A stretch of 45,012 nt of DNA. Source: Microbispora corallina. GTDB lineage: Bacteria > Actinomycetota > Actinomycetes > Streptosporangiales > Streptosporangiaceae. How positions within the stretch are numbered: the stretch's first letter is position 1; each line of letters begins with the position of its first letter. The DNA lies in contig NZ_BOOC01000054.1 in NCBI RefSeq assembly GCF_016863035.1, positions 1-45,012 on the forward strand, in the 5' to 3' direction. The notes under the pieces were generated by a model, which saw nothing but the letters and a program-made list of their open reading frames with translations, was not told the DNA's origin and ran no database searches. This document shows, piece after piece, positions 14,353 to 22,057 of the stretch. The position numbers and the translations under genes were made by a program.

Positions 14353-15504
14353 ATGACGTGGCGACATTGACGCTCACCCGAGTCGGGGATCGCGGCGCGG
14401 CTCTACACGTACGCCTTCCTTGAGGACTTCATCGTCCTGTACCCGGTCTACGCCGTGCTGTTCGCCGACACCGGGCTGTCCCCCGGCGAGATCTCGTCGC
14501 TGTTCGCGATCTGGTCGGTCACCGGCTTCGCGCTGGAGATCCCGTCGGGCGTGTGGGCCGACGTCTTCTCCCGGCGGCGCCTCCTGGTCGCCGCGCCCCT
14601 GCTGACGGGGTCCGGGTACGCCCTGTGGACGTTCCTCCCCTCGTACCCGGCGTTCGCGCTCGGTTTCGTGCTGTGGGGCGCGGGGAGCGCGCTGCGGTCG
14701 GGCACCCTGCAGGCCCTGGTGTACGAGGAGCTCGATCGCCTGGGCGCCTCCGGCTCCTACGCCCGTCTGGTCGGCCGTTCGACCGCCCTGGGCACCACCG
14801 CGTTCATGGCGGCGAGCGCCGTGGCGGGGCCCGTGCTCTCCTTCGGCGGCTACCGGGCGGCCGGGCTGGCCAGCGTGCTGGCCTGCCTGCTGTGCGCGGC
14901 CGCCGGGCTCGCGTTCCCCGAGTCCAGGGGCCGGGGCCGGGAGGAGGGCGCGCGCTACCTCGACGTGCTCCGCGACGGCCTCGCCGAGGTGCGGCGATCC
15001 GTCCCGGTACGGCGGGCCCTGCTGCTGATCTCGGTCGTCTCGGGTCTCGGGTCGCTGGACGAGTACGTCCCGCTGCTGGCGCAGTCCACCGGCGTCGCCA
15101 CCCCGGCGGTGCCGCTGCTCGTGCTCCTGGTCTCGGCCGGCATGACGGCGGGGGGATGGGCGGCCGGGCGCGCGCCGCGCGCGCTCGCGCCCGTTCTGGC
15201 GGCCGGCGCGCTCTGCCTCGCGGCGGGGGCGGCCGTCCGGAGGCCGGAGGGGTTCGTGCTCGTGGCGGCCGCGTTCGGGGTCGTCCACTGGGCCGTCGCC
15301 GGCATCGAGGCCCGGTTGCAGGACCGGATCGCGGACGGCTCCCGCGCCACCGTGACCTCGATGGCCGGGCTCGGCGCCGAGGTGGTCGCCCTGAGCGTCT
15401 ACGCCGGGTACGGCGCCGGGTCGGCCTGGGCCCCGCCATGGCTGATCTTCTCGGTCACGGCCGTGCCGTACCTCCTGGCGGCCGTCGCGGCCCGCCGCGT
15501 GTGA
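14353..15504 (+). CDS. MFS transporter with an in-frame TGA at codon 6
   Basis: A major facilitator with about 11-12 hydrophobic segments and the loop 2-3 motif GVWADVFSRRRLL. Coding similarity begins at ARLYTYAFLEDFIVLYPVYAVLFADTG, which is the first membrane segment, and no ATG, GTG or TTG in this frame precedes it except the ATG at 14353. That ATG has AAGGTG upstream but is followed by MTWRH and a TGA at 14368-14370, in frame with the rest. The next start is GTG 14455, which would remove the first membrane segment. The gene is either a nonsense mutant, a sequencing error, or starts unusually. Otherwise the reading frame is intact to 15504, which argues for a recent or artefactual change. 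Confidence 0.75.
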
Positions 15505-15565
15505 CCCGGGCGCGCCCCGCTCGCCGTACATGACAAAAGCGGCCCCGCCCGCCGCGTGTGACCCG
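15491..15565. repeat. 18-bp direct repeat of the MFS gene end
   Basis: CCCGCCGCGTGTGACCCG occurs at 15491-15508, where it encodes the last residues and the TGA stop of the MFS gene, and again unchanged at 15548-15565, 57 bases downstream in noncoding sequence. Confidence 0.75.
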
Positions 15566-15589
15566 AGTATGTCCCGGCCGTGCGCTGCT

Positions 15590-15626
15590 CCCGCTGCCGG
15601 CACCGACAACCGGTGCCGGCAGCGGG
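15590..15626. terminator. Bidirectional hairpin between convergent MFS and glycosidase genes
   Basis: Perfect 15-bp GC-rich arms (15590-15604 and 15612-15626) with a 7-base loop, placed 26 bases beyond the glycosidase stop and 86 beyond the MFS stop. No long T-run is present on either side, which is usual for terminators in high-GC actinobacteria. Confidence 0.7.
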
Positions 15627-15651
15627 CGCGATCAAGGACCGACAGCCCGGA

Positions 15652-17364
15652 CTAACGGGCGGTGAGAGTCCACAGGTGGTCGGCGGTGCCGTTGTCATCC
15701 CACTGGAGGACCTGGGCGCCGGAGGCGGTGCTCATGTTCAGGACGCCGAGCACCCGGCCGCTGTTGTTGTTGCGGATCTTGTAGTGGCCGCTCCCGTCGG
15801 GGGTGACCTGCCACAGGTGGTCGGCGGTGCCGCTATCGCCCCAGATCAGAGCCGTCCCGCCGTTGCCGGTGTTCATGTTGGTGATGCCGAGGACCAGCCC
15901 GCTGGCCTTGTTCACGATCTTGTAGAGGCCGGAGCCGGCGTCGGTGAGAGTCCAGGTCTGGGTGCTGCTGGACGAGGGCGTGGCCTGGTCGACCAGAGTG
16001 CCCTGAGCCGTCCCGGAGTTGGCGGTGTCCAGGGCGAGGCCGCTGTTCACGTTCTTGATCTGGTAGGTGCCGGCGAGCGAGGTCCCGCCGCCGCCGCTGC
16101 CCGGGGTGACCACCAGGTGGTAGCCGTACGTGGAGTTCATCCCCGAGACGGGCACGGTGATGGAGCCGTTGGACACGGTGTAGTTCGACTCGCTCAGCGT
16201 GGACGGCCCGGAGACGGCCACCGTACGGCCGGGCGAGGGGGTGTACTCGAGCTTCACGTGGACGGTGCCGCCGAAGGAGCCGAGTCCGTTGACGGTCACA
16301 GCGGTGTCGCCGGAGCCGCCGCCGAAGATGACGCTGAGCTGGTTGCCCGCGCTGTTCATCGCCGCGGCGCCGTCGAGGCCGGTCTGCGCGGGCGGAGTGG
16401 TCGTCACCATGCTGCCGCTCATGTCGCCGTACCACTTGTAGAGCCAGTAGGCGCCGTTGGGCGAGCCGCCCCGGCCGGTGAGCAGGTCGCCGAGCGTGCC
16501 GGACTGGTTCCAGAACGCCAGCTCGGCGTCGTGGATGCCCAACCGCTCGAACTTGGCGATGTAACCGACGAGGGCGCCGGGGACGCCGACCTCGGACGGG
16601 GCGGCGTACTCCTCGATGGCGATCGGACGCGGGCTGATGCCGTACTTGTTCTCGAGGCTGACAACCGTGGCGACGTCACCGGCGATCTTCGACGACCTGA
16701 TCAGCTCGTGCCAGGCGATGATGTCGGGGACGGTGTTCGTCGCGACCGCGTTCCGCAGGAAGTTGTCCATGTCGCTGATGTTGTCCGAGAAGCTCGGACC
16801 CTGGATCGGGGTCGTCGGATCCTTGGCCCGCACCTCCCGGTAGGTCCTGGTCCAGAAGTCCTCGTACGTGCCGTTGGACGACTTCCAGGTGTTGTCCGAC
16901 TCGTTCCACAGCTCCCAGGCGGCCAGGTTGGTGATCCCCGACGACTTGGTCTGCGCGATCTGCTGGTCGACCAGGGTGAACCAGTCGTTCCAGCTGAACT
17001 GGTACGGCCAGCCCGCGTAGACGTCGGACAGCCGGTTCACGACCTTCGCGCCGACCCTGGCCGCCTTGGGGGCAACGGTCAGGATGTCACCGGTCCCCTG
17101 CTGCTTGCCGCCCTGGGGCTTCTGCACGAAGGTGTTCGGCTTGATGGCCTGGGCCAGGCTGTCCGACGGGTTCGTCGCGTCCGCGAGGCCGTACAGCGAG
17201 CCGGAGGCCACGTGCGTCACGGCACGGAACGGCTGGTTCGCGTTGACCACAAGGGTGGTGGCGGCACTGGCGGGAGCCGCGGCGAGGGCGGTGCCGGCCG
17301 CGGCGAGTGCGAGCGATGTGAGCAGGACGGCGGCCTGCCGGGCTCGGGATGTGACGGTCTTCAC
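15652..17364 (-). CDS. Secreted clan GH-A-like glycoside hydrolase with ricin-type lectin domain
   Basis: A 570-residue secreted enzyme. Residues 1-35 are a signal peptide ending ASA-A. Residues about 36-340 look like a TIM-barrel of clan GH-A: WELWNESDN (N154, E155) matches the acid/base Asn-Glu pair, and RPIAIEEYAAPSE (E251 or E252) the nucleophile strand. A beta-sandwich-like segment (about 345-430) and a Gly linker precede a ricin-type beta-trefoil (about 435-570) with repeated QIKNVNSGLALD and DHLW motifs. I cannot name the GH family; GH39- or GH30-like is possible. GTG 17364 follows AGGAGAG. It is transcribed away from a LacI regulator with matching operators between, so sugar-dependent control is likely. 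Polysaccharide breakdown outside the cell is inferred. Confidence 0.85.
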   Translation of the reverse strand: MKTVTSRARQAAVLLTSLALAAAGTALAAAPASAATTLVVNANQPFRAVTHVASGSLYGLADATNPSDSLAQAIKPNTFVQKPQGGKQQGTGDILTVAPKAARVGAKVVNRLSDVYAGWPYQFSWNDWFTLVDQQIAQTKSSGITNLAAWELWNESDNTWKSSNGTYEDFWTRTYREVRAKDPTTPIQGPSFSDNISDMDNFLRNAVATNTVPDIIAWHELIRSSKIAGDVATVVSLENKYGISPRPIAIEEYAAPSEVGVPGALVGYIAKFERLGIHDAELAFWNQSGTLGDLLTGRGGSPNGAYWLYKWYGDMSGSMVTTTPPAQTGLDGAAAMNSAGNQLSVIFGGGSGDTAVTVNGLGSFGGTVHVKLEYTPSPGRTVAVSGPSTLSESNYTVSNGSITVPVSGMNSTYGYHLVVTPGSGGGGTSLAGTYQIKNVNSGLALDTANSGTAQGTLVDQATPSSSSTQTWTLTDAGSGLYKIVNKASGLVLGITNMNTGNGGTALIWGDSGTADHLWQVTPDGSGHYKIRNNNSGRVLGVLNMSTASGAQVLQWDDNGTADHLWTLTAR

Positions 17365-17840
17365 TGCGAGCTCTCCTGATGAGGTGAGGGGGGTGGTCGT
17401 GAGCGGAGCGGAGCCGCGGACGTCGGCGGCAGGAGATGAAAGATTCAGGGCCTGGACGCGTGCTCGGGCGGGGGACCACGTCCGCGGAACGGCGCCGGCC
17501 GCGTGGCCACGGGCCTCAGTCCTCGGCCGCGCCGGCGGCGACGCCGGCGGTCACATGGGGCTGGACGGGGAACAGGCGCGGGCTGCACGGGTTCTCCGGC
17601 GGCTCCGGCGGCCGGCGGCCCTGCCGTGTGCGCATCGGGGCGAACACCTGGTGGCGGCCGTTCCACGAGCCCGTGGCCGGCGTCCGCGCGGCCGTGGGCG
17701 GCAGCGCGGTTCGCGCCTGTGGGCCGAGCCGGACCGGGCCGGTCGCGGACAGGGCGGACGACTCACGGGACATGGAGCTCCCCAGACCAGTGGCGAGTGC
17801 GGGAGGGCGATGACGACGTGCGCAACCCATGTTGAGCAAC
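17365..17840 (-). other. Long leader between glycosidase promoter and gene
   Basis: About 490 bases lie between the predicted promoter and the GTG start. The only frame with a good ribosome-binding site (GGGGAG before ATG 17773, ending at 17516, 85 codons) encodes a Pro/Arg/Ala-rich sequence without protein-like character, so I do not call it a gene. The stretch may be a long 5' untranslated leader, or hold a second promoter I cannot see. Confidence 0.4.
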
Positions 17841-17955
17841 TGCGCAAAAGTTTTCCAGCCGGAAACGTACGGTGCACATGGCCGTGCGTCAAGACTGGTA
17901 GCGGGGCGCGTTTTCACCCGCCCCCACTTGGCCAAGGCTTGGGAAACGTTGCGCA
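17841..17955. promoter_or_regulatory. Three LacI-type operator candidates
   Basis: Three related sites: 17841-17856 (minus strand GGAAAACTTTTGCGCA), 17861-17876 (GGAAACGTACGGTGCA) and 17941-17955 (GGGAAACGTTGCGCA). They share GGAAAC-T-T/GCGCA-like halves around a CG-centred core, typical of LacI-family operators. The middle one covers the -10 box of the glycosidase promoter; the third lies near the lacI-type gene. About 100 bases separate the outer sites, which would allow looping. CTTGGCCAAG (17927-17936) and CTGGCCAAG (17959-17967) flank the third site. Confidence 0.55.
17864..17892 (-). promoter_or_regulatory. Promoter of the secreted glycosidase
   Basis: On the minus strand TTGACG (17887-17892) and TACGTT (17864-17869) are separated by 17 bases, close to a housekeeping consensus. 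The -10 box is inside an operator candidate, which fits repression by the divergent LacI-type protein. Confidence 0.6.
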
Positions 17956-18023
17956 CGACTGGCCAAGACGGGAAAGCGGTGGGACCATGACCGCAGCAGT
18001 GGTGGAGAGCAAAAGGACTGTGT

Positions 18024-19046
18024 GTGTCGGAGTCGAGTCGTACGGTCACAAAGGCGAGGGCCACCCTCAGCGACGTCGCCGCATTGGCGGGCGTCAGTGT
18101 GGGCACGGCGTCGAGGGCCCTCAGCGGAACCGGGCGTATGCGACCCGAGACACGTCAGCGCGTCCTCGACGCCGTCCACACCCTGGACTTCCGACCCAGC
18201 CAGCAGGCGCCGAGCCCGTACACCGGCCGTAGCTGGACGGTGGGCCTGATGACCACCGACGGCATCGGCCGCTTCAGCACTCCGGTCCTGCTCGGCGCCG
18301 AGGACGCGCTGGGCGCCGGCAAGATCTCCGTCTTGCTGTGCGACACCCGTGGCGACGTGATCCGCGAGCAGCACCACCTGCAGAACCTGATGGACCGGCG
18401 CGTCGACGGGATCATCGTGACCGGCCGGCGCACCGACCCCCGCCCTCCGCTCGAAGGCGTCCACGTCGGCGTACCCGTGGTCTACGCCCTGTCTCCCTCG
18501 ACCGGCCCCGCCGACATCTCGGTGGTGTCGGACGACGCGCAGGGTTGCCAACTCGCCATCGACCACCTGGTGACGGCCGGGCACACCCGCATCGCGCACG
18601 TCACCGGACCCGCCCACCACGCCGCCGCCGCCGATCGAGCCCGCTACACCGAGCAGTTCCTCGCGGACGCCTCCCTTCAACTGGTTACCGGCAAGCCGCA
18701 CTTCGGCGACTGGAGCGAGGCCTGGGGGCGGCGCGCGGCGGAGATGGTGCTGCGCACGGCACCGGACACCGATGCCTTCTTCTGCGGCAACGACCAGATC
18801 GCCCGCGGCGTCACCGACACGCTTCGCGAACGCGGCATCTCGGTCCCGAACCAGGTCGCCGTCGTCGGCTACGACAACTGGGACACCATGACCCTCGCCG
18901 CCCGCCCTCCGCTCACCACGATCGACGTCAACCTGACCGAGATCGGTCGGATCGCCGCCCTGCGCCTCCTGGACGCCATCGACGACAAGCCCACACCAGG
19001 GATCCACCGGATCCCCTGCAGGCTGGTCGTCCGCGACTCCGCCTGA
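18024..19046 (+). CDS. LacI family transcriptional regulator
   Basis: A 340-residue repressor. The helix-turn-helix and hinge occupy residues about 14-62 (LSDVAALAGVSVGTASRALSGTGRMRPETRQRVLDAV). The periplasmic-binding-protein-like domain follows, with the family signatures DGIIVTGR, HTRIAHVTGP, AFFCGNDQIARGVTDTLRERGISVPNQVAVVGYDNW and PPLTTIDVN. GTG 18024 has AAGGA 7 bases upstream. It most likely represses the divergent secreted glycosidase and itself, releasing DNA when a sugar from polysaccharide breakdown is bound. Target sites are proposed at 17841-17955. The ligand cannot be told from sequence. Confidence 0.93.
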   Translation: MSESSRTVTKARATLSDVAALAGVSVGTASRALSGTGRMRPETRQRVLDAVHTLDFRPSQQAPSPYTGRSWTVGLMTTDGIGRFSTPVLLGAEDALGAGKISVLLCDTRGDVIREQHHLQNLMDRRVDGIIVTGRRTDPRPPLEGVHVGVPVVYALSPSTGPADISVVSDDAQGCQLAIDHLVTAGHTRIAHVTGPAHHAAAADRARYTEQFLADASLQLVTGKPHFGDWSEAWGRRAAEMVLRTAPDTDAFFCGNDQIARGVTDTLRERGISVPNQVAVVGYDNWDTMTLAARPPLTTIDVNLTEIGRIAALRLLDAIDDKPTPGIHRIPCRLVVRDSA

Positions 19047-19064
19047 GCCCGGCCGGGCGGCCCG

Positions 19065-19100
19065 CCTCTAGACCGGCCTCTAGACCGGCCTCTAGACCGG
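19065..19100. repeat. Three perfect 12-bp tandem units over the MBL gene stop
   Basis: CCTCTAGACCGG occurs three times in a row (19065, 19077, 19089). The stop codon of the minus-strand MBL-fold gene (TAG at 19092-19094) is in the third unit. Each unit holds the palindrome TCTAGA. The array lies between convergent genes. Confidence 0.85.
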
Positions 19101-19937
19101 GCCGGACGTCGGAGGGCGCCGCGGGGCGCCCTCCTGCCGGGCCGGCAGGTGGTAGGTCTCCCCCCGCATCAGGTAGTGGACGAGATGGGACAGGCCCATC
19201 CGCCGTACGTGATGCTGGAAGTCGGTGAGCGGCGAGGTGAACGCCTCGTAGTCGTCGTAGTGGATCGGCAGGGCGGCCTGCGGCTTGATCAGGCTCACCC
19301 ATTCGGCGCCCTGCATGCCGTCCATCGTGACCAGCACGCCGAGCACGCGCGTCCCGCCGAGGTGGACGACGCCCACGTCGATGTCCGGGAAGCGCCGCGG
19401 GATCTCCTGCAGCGAGGGATCCATGATCGTGTCCCCGCTGATGTGCAGGCGCAGGTCCACCTGCCCGTTGTGGCCGAAGTCGAGGACGCTGCCCATGACC
19501 GGCGGCAGCAGGGCCTGGACCGGCCCGGGCGCGTGGCGTCCCGGGGTGGCCGTGACCGTGAGGGTCGCGTCCCCCCGCCGTACGTGGTGGTCCTCCCACT
19601 TCTCCAGGCCCAGGGCGTTGTCGAAGCCCTGCCGCCGGAGCCGCTGCGCGGCGTGGTGGGTCGTGATGATCGGGACATTCTTGTCCAGGGAGTTCTTGGC
19701 GATCCTGTCCCAGTGGTCGCCGTGCATGTGCGAGAGTACGACCAGGTCGATCGGAGGAAGCTCCGACACGTCCATGGCCGGTTCCGTACGCCGCCGGGTG
19801 CTGAGGCCCCAGCCGAGATAGGCGCGCTGGCCGCGGTGGAGGAAGTTCGGATCGGTCAGCAGGGTCAGCCCTCGACAGCGGATGAGCATCGTGGCGTTCC
19901 CGATGAAGTACAGGCTCGCGTCGGCCGTATCGGGCAT
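19092..19937 (-). CDS. MBL-fold metal-dependent hydrolase (UlaG-like)
   Basis: A 281-residue metallo-beta-lactamase-fold protein. The metal motif HxHxDH is VVLSHMHGDHWD (H70, H72, D74, H75). Further ligands are expected in TATPGRHAPG, ISGDTIMDPS (Asp) and LPIHYDDYEAF (His). The N-terminus DASLYFIGNATMLIRCRGLTLLTDPNF is typical of the UlaG/YtnP-like cytoplasmic group that includes L-ascorbate-6-phosphate lactonase and related phosphodiester or lactone hydrolases. The substrate is not predictable. ATG 19937 follows a strong AGGGGAGG. The C-terminal end (RQEGAPRRPPTSGPV) is probably extended by the 12-bp repeat region. It converges on the lacI-type gene and appears monocistronic. Confidence 0.9.
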   Translation of the reverse strand: MPDTADASLYFIGNATMLIRCRGLTLLTDPNFLHRGQRAYLGWGLSTRRRTEPAMDVSELPPIDLVVLSHMHGDHWDRIAKNSLDKNVPIITTHHAAQRLRRQGFDNALGLEKWEDHHVRRGDATLTVTATPGRHAPGPVQALLPPVMGSVLDFGHNGQVDLRLHISGDTIMDPSLQEIPRRFPDIDVGVVHLGGTRVLGVLVTMDGMQGAEWVSLIKPQAALPIHYDDYEAFTSPLTDFQHHVRRMGLSHLVHYLMRGETYHLPARQEGAPRRPPTSGPV

Positions 19938-20063
19938 GTCGGCCTCCCCTCTCCCGATTTTCAGGCTACGTAGGCGGCCGCCGGAGAGGTCGACGCGGGG
20001 GGCGGTTGGGGATGGTCGCCGCTGCTCACGCGCGCGCCACGACGTCCGCGAGGGGGACGGCGG

Positions 20064-20498
20064 TCACGGCGGGGGTGGCGGCAGGAGCTCGAACCCGAGC
20101 TGGGACAACAGCTCCAGCTGGTCGAAGTAGTCCCGGTGTGTGACGATCCGGCCGTCCTCCACGGTGCAGGCCCCGCAGCCGCGTACGGTGATCCGTCGGC
20201 CGGTGCCTTCGAGCACCTCGCCGTCCGGCAGGAGGAACGGACCGGTGTGCGTGCCGGTCAGCGTCCACTCGGTGAACGCCGGATCCGAGCACGTGACCTT
20301 GTTCCACACGGTCATGCAGATGTCGGGGAACCCCTTGATGAGGTGCTCGTAGTACCAGGCGATCTGCTCGCGCCCCTCCGCGACGCCGATCGGGGTGACG
20401 AGGACGGCGTCGGAGCGGAAGCACCGCAGGACCCGGTCCACGTCGTGGTCGTTGACAGCGCTCAGCACCTCGTCCGCCAGCTCCCGCGCGTCGGCCAT
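20064..20498 (-). CDS. SnoaL-like/NTF2-superfamily protein
   Basis: A 144-residue protein with a cone-shaped alpha+beta barrel pattern: a helical N-terminus (ARELADEVLSAVNDHDVDRVLRCF), TPIGVAEGREQIAWYYEHLIKGFPD, and alternating strands ending GCGACTVEDGRIVTHRDYFDQLELLSQLGF. This is the arrangement of SnoaL-like ester cyclases and steroid-isomerase-like proteins; the HRDYFDQ end is characteristic. The C-terminus is a short poly-proline tail. ATG 20498 is the only sensible start. Many such proteins have no known substrate; the lack of biosynthetic neighbours gives no hint. Bases 19938-20063 contain nothing I can assign. Confidence 0.85.
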   Translation of the reverse strand: MADARELADEVLSAVNDHDVDRVLRCFRSDAVLVTPIGVAEGREQIAWYYEHLIKGFPDICMTVWNKVTCSDPAFTEWTLTGTHTGPFLLPDGEVLEGTGRRITVRGCGACTVEDGRIVTHRDYFDQLELLSQLGFELLPPPPP

Positions 20499-20591
20499 CC
20501 CGCGATCACCCCCAACGCCTCACTATCAACGTAGCGCGGGCAGGGCAAAGGCTCGGGCGGCGCTTCCTCCGCCGAACGGCCTTGCCGGGTC

Positions 20592-21110
20592 CTAGGCCAG
20601 CCGCTTGTAGAAGAAGGTGGTGGGCTTGAGGACCCCGGACGGGTCGGCGGCGTGGCCGGGCACGACGCCGAGCGGCGTCCACCCCTTCCGCCGGTAGAGC
20701 TCCTCGGCGCGGCTGCCGGTCTCGGTGTCCAGGATCAGCAGGGTCCGCCCGTCCTCGATCGCGGCGCGCTCGGCGGCGGCCAGCAGGTCGCGGCCGAGTC
20801 CCCGCCCGCGGGCCCTCCGGTGGACCAGCAGCTTGGCGATCTCGCCGCGGTGCCGGCCGTTCGGGTACTGCTCCAGCCGCAGCGTGATCGTCCCGGTGAT
20901 CTCACCGCCGTCCCGGGCCACCCAGACGATCATCCGCCCCTCGGCAACCGCGGGGGCGAGCGACTCCCACCAGGCCGCCGCCGTCCCGAGGTCGAGCGGG
21001 GCGAGGAAGCCCACCGACGCGCCGCCCTCCACCGCGTCCTGGAGCAGCACGGCCAGCCCCTTCGCCGACTCCACCAGCTCCTCCGCCGACAGCCGAACGA
21101 TTTCCCCCAT
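20592..21110 (-). CDS. GNAT family N-acetyltransferase
   Basis: A 172-residue acetyltransferase. The acetyl-CoA loop is LLVHRRARGRGLGRDLLAAAE (motif A, R/Q-x-x-G-x-G/A), preceded by the strand GEITGTITLRLEQYP and followed by LLILDTETGSRAEELYRRKGW (motif B), which closes with the typical YxxxGW pattern. ATG 21110 follows GGAGGGG at a good distance; an earlier in-frame ATG has no homologous sequence. The substrate is unknown. It is 93 bases from the SnoaL-like gene on the same strand, so the two may share a transcript. Confidence 0.9.
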   Translation of the reverse strand: MGEIVRLSAEELVESAKGLAVLLQDAVEGGASVGFLAPLDLGTAAAWWESLAPAVAEGRMIVWVARDGGEITGTITLRLEQYPNGRHRGEIAKLLVHRRARGRGLGRDLLAAAERAAIEDGRTLLILDTETGSRAEELYRRKGWTPLGVVPGHAADPSGVLKPTTFFYKRLA

Positions 21111-21609
21111 ACCCCTCCGATCTTCACGTCTCGCGCGGCCCGATCCTCCCACACGCCTCTCACCGATCTCCGGGGTACGGCTCGCCCCCGGAATGCCGGC
21201 CGTATGTGATCAGCCTGTCCGGCCGTCTCCGTGAGCCATGGCTTCGCCCCTTGGCGTCACGGTTCGGCTGGATAAGACCCTTCAGCGTGCGGCGTCCCCT
21301 GATCATGCTCGCCTTTCTCCGCGGTTAGAGCTTCAGGCGGAATGTCTCTCCGGCGTGGCCATCAGGGCGATGGAGCGGACGATGCCGCCATGGGAGCAGT
21401 TCGAGGGGCTCTACTCGGGGACGCTCGCCCGCAGGTGGGTACGCGACCACGGCAGGCTGAGCACGCAGTTGCTCTGGATGGAGCGGGGATTCCGCTCGGG
21501 CAGGCCCGGCGCCTGCACCACCTGGACCAGCCCGAAGCCTGCGGTCACCTGAACGGTCACCGGCGCCTGCGCGTTTCCGCGGACGGCGACGAGTCCCCGG
21601 ACGCACGAA
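21111..21609. other. About 500 bases without a recognisable gene
   Basis: Reading frames exist on both strands, the longest plus-strand candidate running from 21238 to 21552, but none has a ribosome-binding site together with protein-like composition. The middle segment around 21370-21500 reads MERTMPPWEQFEGLYSG and LSTQLLWMERGFRSG in one frame and could be a decayed gene. I see no promoter, repeat or RNA signature I would defend. Confidence 0.4.
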
Positions 21610-21641
21610 GAGCCCGGCGCCGATTCTTCGGCACCGGGCTC
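21610..21641 (-). terminator. Hairpin downstream of the small charged protein gene
   Basis: Arms GAGCCCGG-GCCGA pair at 13 of 14 positions (21610-21623 and 21628-21641) with a 4-base loop; TTCGT follows on the minus strand. It lies 39 bases beyond the stop at 21681 and is a good terminator candidate. Confidence 0.7.
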
Positions 21642-21680
21642 GCCCCACTCCGGCCCCGGTCGCCCGAGGCGGGATCCGGG

Positions 21681-21887
21681 CTACGTGCCGCGTCTGTTCC
21701 GGCCGCCCTCAGGCTCAGCAGCCCTTCGTCCGTCCGTACGGCTGCCTCGGTCGTACTCCGGCGGTTCCTCGACTTCCGGGGCTTTCCCTCTACCGCTCCA
21801 GGCGTCATCCCGGTGGCCGGGGCAGTCCGGAGCCTCCCGGTCTTCCCGAGGGCGGTTGGATTGGCTTCCCTGTCGGTCCTTCCCCAT
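21681..21887 (-). CDS. Small, highly charged, probably disordered protein (68 aa)
   Basis: The ATG at 21887 is preceded by GGAGGTG with a 5-base gap, the best ribosome-binding site in this area, and the gene is followed by a clean terminator hairpin. The product begins MGKDRQGSQSNRPREDREAP and is almost entirely polar (Arg, Glu, Asp, Gly, Pro), with no hydrophobic core, consistent with an intrinsically disordered protein. I do not recognise a family. A GGGTAT box lies about 45 bases upstream on the minus strand and recalls stress-sigma (SigB-type) -10 boxes, but no matching -35 is convincing. Confidence 0.6.
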   Translation of the reverse strand: MGKDRQGSQSNRPREDREAPDCPGHRDDAWSGRGKAPEVEEPPEYDRGSRTDGRRAAEPEGGRNRRGT

Positions 21888-22057
21888 GGAGACACCTCCA
21901 GGATCGTGATCACGCAGGGCCTTCACGGCCCGCACGGGATGAATACCCTGCGCTTCGTATCGGCGGGGCCGGAGACACGGAATGATAACGTAGAGTATTC
22001 ACCTGACTACGTTCCGTTCCTAGCGGTATTCACACGCCGACCCGCGCGGGCGCTTCC

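Noticed and set aside
17516..17773. 85-codon minus-strand frame with a GGGGAG ribosome-binding site
   Set aside because: The ribosome-binding site is good, but the Pro/Arg/Ala-rich sequence is unlike a protein and lies in the leader of the glycosidase gene. It remains possible as a leader peptide.
17927..17967. CTTGGCCAAG and CTGGCCAAG as att-like repeats of a mobile element
   Set aside because: Too short, and there is no integrase or transposase gene in the window; they fit better as part of the LacI control region.
21238..21552. 104-codon plus-strand frame
   Set aside because: No ribosome-binding site, mixed composition and no family pattern; at most a decayed gene.
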